Source: Acidimicrobiaceae bacterium | GTDB taxonomy: Bacteria > Actinomycetota > Acidimicrobiia > Acidimicrobiales > Salinilacustritrichaceae | Assembly (NCBI GenBank): GCA_003476595.1 | Contig: DMTU01000013.1 | Location: forward strand, 23,321 to 28,985 | Direction: 5' to 3' | DNA: 5,665 bases | Part shown: piece after piece, positions 1 to 4,642 of the stretch | Position numbering within the stretch: the stretch's first letter is position 1 | How the letters are laid out: the number at the start of each line of letters is the position of its first letter | Position numbers and translations under genes: made by a program | The notes under the pieces: model-generated | Databases searched by the model: none | What the model was told of the DNA's origin: nothing | Seen by the model: only the letters and a program-made list of their open reading frames with translations

Positions 1-501
1 GGCCTCGACCGCGTCGGCGCGCAGCAGCAGCTCGCCCGTGTGGACCTCGCCGTCGAAGCCCCAGAACGGCAGCAGCACCCAGCGCAGCTCCTCGCGCGGC
101 ACGGGGCACTCGGCCCGCCAGGTCGACCGGGCCAGCACGTCGTCGGGGACCTCGGACACCTCGGCCTGGAACGCCTGCGTGGGTGGCGGCGGGAGGTGAT
201 CGGGCGTCTCGAGCCTGCGGTCGACCAGCTCGGGCGGGGTCGGCAGGGCCGGGACCAGGCCGTCGGGGCCGGGCTGCAGCACGCGGGTGCCGAGCCAGTC
301 GGGTCGGGGCGCGGCAGCGGGGGCCGGCTCGGTGGTGGTGGTCGTCAGCGGCGTGGTCGTCACCGTGGTGGGCGCCACGTCGTCCTCGACGATCGTGGTG
401 TCCGGGGCGGTGCGCTCGACGGCGACGTCGTCGTCTCCGCCGCACGCGGCGGCCACGGCGAGCAGCGCCGCCGTCGTCGCTGCCCAGACCGGTCGTCGCA
501 C
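1..501 (-). CDS. Lipoprotein with N-terminal part of an M15-type (VanY-like) D,D-carboxypeptidase domain, partial
   Basis: Starts at GTG 501 and is open to the left edge, giving 167 codons with the C-terminus missing. The N-terminus is a short lipoprotein signal: two Arg at residues 2-3, a hydrophobic Ala/Leu stretch at 7-19, then Cys20 in the context VAAAC followed by GGDDD. The lipobox has Ala rather than Leu at -3. Residues 43-65 form a Thr/Pro/Ala-rich linker that should span the cell wall. Around residues 141-167 the motif WVLLPFWGFDG followed by HTGELLLRADAV matches, from memory, the start of the M15 peptidase domain of many actinobacterial exported proteins. Such enzymes remove the terminal D-Ala of peptidoglycan stem peptides. 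The zinc ligands would lie beyond the edge, so catalysis cannot be confirmed. It sits 21 nt after the phosphatase stop and is last of the visible operon. GTG 501 is the only start that gives the signal peptide directly. Confidence 0.8.
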   Translation of the reverse strand, partial: MRRPVWAATTAALLAVAAACGGDDDVAVERTAPDTTIVEDDVAPTTVTTTPLTTTTTEPAPAAAPRPDWLGTRVLQPGPDGLVPALPTPPELVDRRLETPDHLPPPPTQAFQAEVSEVPDDVLARSTWRAECPVPREELRWVLLPFWGFDGEVHTGELLLRADAVEA

Positions 502-508
502 CCGTTCG

Positions 509-514
509 ACCGTA
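509..514 (-). promoter_or_regulatory. Candidate -10 box before the lipoprotein gene
   Basis: Read on the minus strand the hexamer is TACGGT, matching the actinobacterial -10 consensus TANNNT. Seven bases separate it from the GTG at 501, a spacing that would give a leaderless or nearly leaderless transcript. No recognisable -35 element or Shine-Dalgarno is visible in the 21-nt gap. It could be an internal operon promoter or chance. Confidence 0.3.
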
Positions 515-522
515 CCGACGCC

Positions 523-1107
523 TCAGGCCGGTCCCACGTCGGCGAGGTGCGCCACGTCGTTGAACCCGTGCAGCGACGGGCCCCGGTCGCCCACCGCGAT
601 GCGGGTCACCGACCCCAGGGCCACGAACATCCGCCAGGAGACCTCGTCGCCGACGCCCATCGCCCATGCCGCAGCCGCCTTGATCGGCGAGACGTGGGTG
701 ACGACCACGACGTGGCCGTCCCTCGCCGCGGGGACCAGGTCCTCGCAGGCGGCGCGGACACGCTCGCCGAGCGCCTGCAGGCTCTCACCGCCGGGCGGCG
801 CGAAGGCCACGTCGCTCCGCCACCGTCGCCACAGGTCGGCGTCGACGTCGCGCATCGGGGTGCCGTCGAGCTCGCCGTAGTCGAGCTCGACCCATCGGTC
901 GTCGACCTGCACGGGGGCGCCCCAGGCCTCCGCGGTAGCACGGGTCCGCGCCAGCGGGCTGCACACGACGCGGTCGACCGGGCCGACGCTGCGGGCGACG
1001 GCGGCCGCCTGTTCCCGGCCGAGCGGGTCGAGCTCGGCGTCGATGCGACCGAGCAGGAGGCCGGAGCGGTTCGCCTCGGTGCGGCCGTGGCGGACGAGCG
1101 TCAGCAC
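523..1107 (-). CDS. Histidine phosphatase family protein (phosphoglycerate mutase-like)
   Basis: A 194-residue protein of the branch-1 histidine phosphatase superfamily, which forms a phosphohistidine during phosphoryl transfer or hydrolysis. The signature LVRHGRTEAN lies at residues 4-13 with catalytic His7 and phosphate-binding Arg6. The second motif SPLAR at 50-54 gives Arg54. The acid/base region ELDYGELDG at 74-82 supplies Glu74, and the second active-site His138 lies in VVTHVSPIKA. All expected catalytic positions are present and the length is normal for stand-alone members. The substrate is not determined: small members include alpha-ribazole phosphatases, GpmB-like and broad-specificity acid phosphatases. 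GTG 1107 is chosen because it places the RHG motif at the usual distance from the N-terminus. It overlaps the end of the upstream membrane-protein gene by 7 nt, suggesting translational coupling. No signal peptide, so cytoplasmic. Confidence 0.9.
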   Translation of the reverse strand: MLTLVRHGRTEANRSGLLLGRIDAELDPLGREQAAAVARSVGPVDRVVCSPLARTRATAEAWGAPVQVDDRWVELDYGELDGTPMRDVDADLWRRWRSDVAFAPPGGESLQALGERVRAACEDLVPAARDGHVVVVTHVSPIKAAAAWAMGVGDEVSWRMFVALGSVTRIAVGDRGPSLHGFNDVAHLADVGPA

Positions 1108-1601
1108 GTGCCCTGCACCGGGGAGGTGCCGGCCCGGGGCAGCCGGCCGGTGCGGCGGAACTCGGCCCGTGCGGCCCGGTCGTCGAGGCCGACCCGGCGG
1201 ATCCACCACAGGCCGAGCCCGATGCCGGCCAGCTCGAGCAGCACGGACAGGGCGCCGCGGGCGAGCTCGGGCGGCCGGGCATCGGAGAGACCGATGCCGG
1301 TGAGCGGCCACCAGAAGGCGTCGGTGTCGGCCCAGCTGCCGCTGAAGACGAGGTGGGCGAGGAGGCCGATGGGGATCCCGAGGAGGCGACGGCGCAGCAG
1401 GCGACGACCCTGGGTGGCCGCCATCACCAGCGCGAGCACCGCCACCGCGGTCACGAGGGAGTGCAGCGGGCCGGGGCGACCGAGGACGACCTCGCCCACG
1501 GGGAGCACGGCCCCCACCATCACGAAGCGGTAGTCGAGGGCCGGGCTGTCGAACACCGCCCACACGCCCGCGAGCGCGGTGGCCACGTACCAGAGGAGCA
1601 C
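1101..1601 (-). CDS. Small polytopic membrane protein, possibly YdjM/DUF457-like
   Basis: A 166-residue hydrophobic protein with about four to five membrane segments, near residues 2-17, 26-40, 48-63, 74-88 and 116-134, and a basic cytoplasmic-looking tail (about 135-160). The pattern of LHS at 46-48, a helix ending in LAH at 81-83, then ADTDAFWWPL at 91-100 recalls the YdjM/DUF457 family of inner-membrane proteins annotated as metal-dependent hydrolases. That family usually has an Asp after the LP of the first conserved block, but here LP (33-34) is followed by Val, so activity is doubtful. The assignment rests on pattern memory only. The GTG at 1601 follows the zinc-ribbon stop by 13 nt with no clear Shine-Dalgarno; a GTG at codon 6 (1586) is an alternative. 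The end overlaps the phosphatase start, which supports its being a real, co-transcribed gene. Confidence 0.8.
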   Translation of the reverse strand: MLLWYVATALAGVWAVFDSPALDYRFVMVGAVLPVGEVVLGRPGPLHSLVTAVAVLALVMAATQGRRLLRRRLLGIPIGLLAHLVFSGSWADTDAFWWPLTGIGLSDARPPELARGALSVLLELAGIGLGLWWIRRVGLDDRAARAEFRRTGRLPRAGTSPVQGTC

Positions 1602-1614
1602 CGGGCGGCCCGGC

Positions 1615-2328
1615 TCAGTCGCGGACGAGGAAGCGGCCGCAGTCCTCGCAGCGGACCGGCTCCTCGGGGCCCAGGTGCAGGATGCGGTCGTGCTCCACGG
1701 CGGACAGCTTCATGTGGCAGGCGCCGCAGGATCCGTGCTCCAGCCGGGCCACGGCGACGCCGCCGAGCCGGCCCCGCACGGTCTCGTACTCCTCCAGCGC
1801 GCTCGGATCGATGTCGGCGACCACCTCGGCGCGCCGGCCCCGGACCTCCTCGCGCTCCCGATCGATGTCGGCCTCGGCCTCGGCGATGCCGGCGGTGAGG
1901 GTGACGGCTCGCTGGTCGAGCTCGGCCTGACGCTCGGCGAGCCCGGCCAGACGGGCGTCGATGGGCTCCACCTGCTCCATCAGCTCCAGCTCCTGGTCCT
2001 CCAGCCCCGAGATGCGGCGCTTCAGCGCGGCGATCTCGTCCTGCAGCGCCTGGAGCTCCTTGACGTCGGAGCTCCCGCTGTACAGCTGCCGATCGGCGCT
2101 GGAGATCTTGTCCTCGATCGAGGCGATCTCGTCCTCGATGCGCGTCTGCTCCTTGTCGAGGACGTGCTTCTCACCCTCGACGGCAGCGACCTCGGTGCGG
2201 AGCGCGGCGAGCTGGTCCTCGACCTCGGCCAGCTCGGCGCGCTCCGGCAGCTGGCGCTCCCGGTGATCGAGCTGGGTCAGGCTCGTGTCGAGTGCCTGCA
2301 CGTCGAGGAGCTGCTTCCAGGGGTTCAT
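1615..2328 (-). CDS. Coiled-coil C4-type zinc-ribbon protein (CT398/HP0958/Rv2229c type)
   Basis: A 237-residue protein. Residues about 5-175 are a long charged heptad-rich coiled coil, probably an antiparallel hairpin, with the conserved turn-region motif YSGSSDVKELQALQDEI at 83-99. The C-terminal zinc ribbon has CGAC at 201-204 and CEDC at 227-230, so all four zinc ligands are present; the lone HMKLS after the first pair is also typical. This is the architecture of PF02591 proteins such as Chlamydia CT398, Helicobacter HP0958 (FlgZ) and M. tuberculosis Rv2229c. Some are linked to RpoN or to mRNA binding; the actinobacterial function is unknown. It is cytoplasmic. The ATG at 2328 shares the sequence ATGA with the stop of the penicillin-binding protein, so translation is probably coupled. 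Extending the frame upstream would only run antisense-like through the PBP gene and is not credible. Confidence 0.92.
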   Translation of the reverse strand: MNPWKQLLDVQALDTSLTQLDHRERQLPERAELAEVEDQLAALRTEVAAVEGEKHVLDKEQTRIEDEIASIEDKISSADRQLYSGSSDVKELQALQDEIAALKRRISGLEDQELELMEQVEPIDARLAGLAERQAELDQRAVTLTAGIAEAEADIDREREEVRGRRAEVVADIDPSALEEYETVRGRLGGVAVARLEHGSCGACHMKLSAVEHDRILHLGPEEPVRCEDCGRFLVRD

Positions 2329-4565
2329 GGTTCGACGAAGTCTTCCGTGCTCGGTGGCGGGGTGGACGTGCCGCCGCCGTTGCCGTTGCCGTTGTTCCCG
2401 TTGCCGTTGCCGTTGTTCCCGCCGCCGGGGTCCGCGGTGGTCGTCGGCGCCGGCGCGGCCGTGGTGGTGGGCGAGGGCGTGCGCGAGGGCGGGCGGCGTC
2501 GACGCGTGGGCACCGTCGTGGTGTAGCCGTCGAGGTCGATGTTGCGGTCCAGGCGCAGTGTGCCGGTGCCCCGCCGGGCGGGCGGGTCGGCGAAGGGTTC
2601 GGGCTCCATGTTGCCGAGCACGGCGTTGTAGAGGCGCCCGAAGATCTGGGCCGGGTAGGAGCCACCGGTGACGCTGCGGCCGCCGACCCGGTTCATGGGC
2701 ACGTTGCCCTCCATCGCACCCATCCACACGGCAGTGGAGAGCTGGCGGCTGAAGCCGACGAACCAACCGTTGGAGGAGTCCTGGGCCGTCCCCGTCTTGC
2801 CGGCGACGTCGTGGCCCCGGACCCGCGCCGCGGTGCCGGTGCCGCGCTCGACGTTCTCCTTGAGGATGTCGGCGGCGATCTGAGCGGTCTCGATCGAGAC
2901 GACGCGCGTGCCCGGATCGCTGTGCTGGAAGATGACGTCGCCGTTCCGGTCGAGCACCCGCTCCACGAAGTAGGGGGTGTGGTAGTGGCCGTCGTTGGCG
3001 ATCGCCGCGTAGGCGGCGGCCATGCCGAGGGGCGTCACCTCCTGGGTGCCGAGCGGCGTCGAGAAGAAGGACGGGTCGAGGGGCACGATCTCGTTGGCGG
3101 CGTTGCGGGTGACGATGCCCATCTCCCCGGCGAGCTCGGTGACGTTGTCGATGCCGGCGATCTGGCCGAGCCGCACGTAGCCGCAGTTGGACGACGCCGT
3201 GGTCATCGCCCGGATGGAGCCGACGAAGCCGCGGGAGTTGTTGAAGTTCTCGACCTCGTAGGGCTCGTCCTCGGTCGGCAGGTTGAACCGGCACGGTCCC
3301 CGCCCCGAGATCGTGTCCTGGGGGGCGTAGCCCTGCTCCAGCAGCTCCAGCAGCACGAAGGTCTTGAAGGACGACCCGGGCTGGCGGTAGCCCTGGGTGG
3401 CCAGGTTGAACTTGTACTGGTCGCCGAAGCCGGGGCCGCCGACGAGGGCCCGCACCGCACCGGTGCCGGGGTCCACCGTCGCCGAGGCCACCGTGCCGAC
3501 GGCGTCGAACCCGGCCAGGTTCCGGCCGGCGATGAACAGGGCGGGCTCGCCCTCGAGCGCGAACGGGGCGAGCGTGTCGTTGCGGGCGACCTCGGACAGG
3601 TACTGCAGGCCGATGTCGAGGGTGGTGTGGATCTGCAGGCCGCCGCGGAACACGGCGTCGAAGCGGTCGGTGGCCGTCTCGCCCAGGCGGGGGTCGGCGA
3701 GGAGGGCCTGCTTGACCTCCTCCACGAAGTAGTCGTCGGGCGGGGGCGTGTACTGGCTGGGTTCGGTCGGCAGCGGCACCGCGTTGTACCAGGCGGCGTC
3801 GTCCTCGGTGATGTGGCCCTCGTCGACCATCCGGCTGAGCGCGATCCGGCGGCGCTCGATGGCGACCTCGGGGTAGCGGAACGGGTTGTAGTCGATCGGG
3901 TCCCGGATCATGCCGGCCAGCAGGGCGGCCTGGCCCGGGTCGAGCTCGGAGGCCGACACGTTGAAGTAGGTCTCGGCTGCGGTCTGGATGCCGTAGCTGT
4001 GGTTCCCGAGGTAGATCGTGTTGAGGTAGCGCTCGAGGATCTCCTCCTTGGACATCTGCTCCTCGAGCCGGACCGCCAGGAAGACCTCCCGGGTCTTGCG
4101 GTCGAAGGTCTGCTCCGAGGTCAGCACGCTCTGCTTGATGAGCTGCTGGGTGATGGTGGAGCCGCCCTGGGTGGTACCGCCGGCGTCGACGTTGGACAGC
4201 AGCGCTCGCACGGTGGCCCGCACGTTCACGCCCTTGTGGTCCCAGAAGCCGGAGTCCTCGACGGCAAGCACCGCGTCGATCACGTGGTCCGGGACCTCGT
4301 CGAGCGTGATCGGCGCCCGGTTCTCCTCCTCCTGGAGGGTGGCGATGAGGCTCCCGTCGACGGCGTAGACGTAGGAGCGCTGCGACAACCCCCGGAGCTC
4401 CACGTCGCTGGCCTCGCCGTGGGCCGCCTCGGTGAGGCCGGTGAGCTGGGGGGCGACCGCCATCCCGACCGCCGTGACCACCACGGAGGCGAGCGCGAGC
4501 AGCAGGGCGATGCGCACGAGGGAGTTCAGGGCGCGGGTCACGACCGCTCGATCGTACCGGCGCAC
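2325..4565 (-). CDS. Bifunctional class A penicillin-binding protein (GT51 transglycosylase + transpeptidase)
   Basis: A 746-residue membrane-anchored enzyme that polymerises lipid II into glycan and cross-links stem peptides outside the membrane. A signal anchor lies at about 17-39. The GT51 domain (about 65-255) shows EDSGFWDH at 103-110 with catalytic Glu103, GGSTITQQLIK at 134-144, and RKTREVFLAVRLE at 156-168 with Glu160. The transpeptidase domain (about 355-645) has SSFK at 398-401 with nucleophile Ser398, SSN at 458-460 and KTGT at 590-593. All motifs are intact. Only two cysteines exist, Cys425 and Cys461, both extracytoplasmic. After the catalytic core comes a basic, Pro/Thr-rich tail (about 684-713), then two NNGNGNG repeats. 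First gene of the minus-strand operon. GTG 4565 is the longest start; GTG 4541 (residue 9) is attractive because a TACGAT -10-like box lies 9 nt upstream of it. Family certain; exact start not. Confidence 0.95.
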   Translation of the reverse strand: MRRYDRAVVTRALNSLVRIALLLALASVVVTAVGMAVAPQLTGLTEAAHGEASDVELRGLSQRSYVYAVDGSLIATLQEEENRAPITLDEVPDHVIDAVLAVEDSGFWDHKGVNVRATVRALLSNVDAGGTTQGGSTITQQLIKQSVLTSEQTFDRKTREVFLAVRLEEQMSKEEILERYLNTIYLGNHSYGIQTAAETYFNVSASELDPGQAALLAGMIRDPIDYNPFRYPEVAIERRRIALSRMVDEGHITEDDAAWYNAVPLPTEPSQYTPPPDDYFVEEVKQALLADPRLGETATDRFDAVFRGGLQIHTTLDIGLQYLSEVARNDTLAPFALEGEPALFIAGRNLAGFDAVGTVASATVDPGTGAVRALVGGPGFGDQYKFNLATQGYRQPGSSFKTFVLLELLEQGYAPQDTISGRGPCRFNLPTEDEPYEVENFNNSRGFVGSIRAMTTASSNCGYVRLGQIAGIDNVTELAGEMGIVTRNAANEIVPLDPSFFSTPLGTQEVTPLGMAAAYAAIANDGHYHTPYFVERVLDRNGDVIFQHSDPGTRVVSIETAQIAADILKENVERGTGTAARVRGHDVAGKTGTAQDSSNGWFVGFSRQLSTAVWMGAMEGNVPMNRVGGRSVTGGSYPAQIFGRLYNAVLGNMEPEPFADPPARRGTGTLRLDRNIDLDGYTTTVPTRRRRPPSRTPSPTTTAAPAPTTTADPGGGNNGNGNGNNGNGNGGGTSTPPPSTEDFVEP
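2377..2418. repeat. Perfect tandem 21-bp repeat, two copies, in the PBP tail
   Basis: Positions 2377-2397 and 2398-2418 are identical 21-mers. On the coding (minus) strand they encode NNGNGNG twice, residues 717-723 and 724-730 of the penicillin-binding protein. The unit itself contains shorter near-repeats of TTGCCG. Because 21 is a multiple of three, copy-number change would keep the frame, so the tail length may vary between strains. Confidence 0.85.
4551..4556 (-). promoter_or_regulatory. Candidate -10 box for the PBP operon
   Basis: On the minus strand this is TACGAT, fitting TANNNT. It lies 9 nt upstream of the in-frame GTG at 4541, and inside the reading frame if GTG 4565 is used. If it is the operon promoter, translation must start at 4541 on an almost leaderless mRNA. 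No clear -35 is seen about 17-18 nt upstream. Confidence 0.3.
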
Positions 4566-4573
4566 CTGCGGGA

Positions 4574-4596
4574 CCGGCGATCACCGACCGCGCCGG
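4574..4596. repeat. Short inverted repeat in the divergent intergenic region
   Basis: CCGGCG at 4574-4579 is complementary to CGCCGG at 4591-4596, with 11 bases between. It lies between the two candidate divergent -10 boxes, where an operator could sit. A six-base GC-only dyad is common by chance in DNA of this composition, so the functional claim is weak. Confidence 0.2.
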
Positions 4597-4604
4597 GTGC
4601 TCGG

Positions 4605-4610
4605 TAGGTT
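4605..4610 (+). promoter_or_regulatory. Candidate -10 box for the oxidoreductase gene
   Basis: TAGGTT matches TANNNT and is one of very few AT-containing hexamers in this region. Eight bases separate it from the ATG at 4619, so transcription would start at or just before that ATG. The region about 17-18 nt upstream shows no good -35. Confidence 0.35.
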
Positions 4611-4612
4611 TC

Positions 4613-4629
4613 GTCCCGATGACCGGGAC
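4613..4629. repeat. Six-base dyad flanking the upstream ATG
   Basis: GTCCCG at 4613-4618 is complementary to CGGGAC at 4624-4629 with the five-base loop ATGAC, which contains the ATG at 4619. It could act as a DNA operator half-site pair or, if transcription begins further upstream, as a hairpin presenting the ATG. It may be chance. Confidence 0.25.
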
Positions 4630-4642
4630 CGTCCGATGACCG
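4616..4642 (+). repeat. 10-bp direct repeat carrying two ATG codons
   Basis: CCGATGACCG occurs at 4616-4625 and again at 4633-4642, 17 bp apart. Each copy contains an ATG (4619 and 4636). Because the spacing is not a multiple of three, the two ATGs are in different frames: the first opens a six-codon ORF, the second the oxidoreductase. Confidence 0.6.
4619..4639 (+). CDS. Possible six-codon leader ORF before the oxidoreductase
   Basis: ATG 4619 opens the reading frame MTGTVR and stops at TGA 4637-4639. That TGA overlaps the oxidoreductase start as ATGA, the arrangement used for translational coupling. A TANNNT hexamer 8 nt upstream would make the ORF leaderless. Such short leaderless ORFs ahead of genes are known in mycobacteria. 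Here nothing but position supports it: the peptide has no Cys run or other attenuator-like residue bias. Confidence 0.25.
   Translation: MTGTVR

Noticed and set aside
298..500. Repeat-like GTGGTGGTCGTC stretch
   Set aside because: It is explained by Thr codons (ACC/ACG) in the lipoprotein linker and is not an independent repeat element.
502..522. Possible transcription terminator between the phosphatase and lipoprotein genes
   Set aside because: The 21-nt gap contains no stem-loop or T-run; the genes appear to be co-transcribed.
40..1533. A 497-codon plus-strand open frame opposite the lipoprotein, phosphatase and membrane genes
   Set aside because: It spans three real minus-strand genes antisense, is very rich in Arg/Gly/His and shows no motif.
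523..1563. Longer 346-codon version of the phosphatase frame
   Set aside because: The extra N-terminal 150 or so codons overlap the membrane-protein gene in another frame and are Arg/Pro-rich. The RHG motif should lie near the N-terminus, so GTG 1107 is the better start.
2292..4607. A 771-codon open frame on the plus strand, opposite the PBP gene
   Set aside because: It is a complementary-strand shadow of a strongly coding gene with GC-rich third positions. The product has no recognisable domain.
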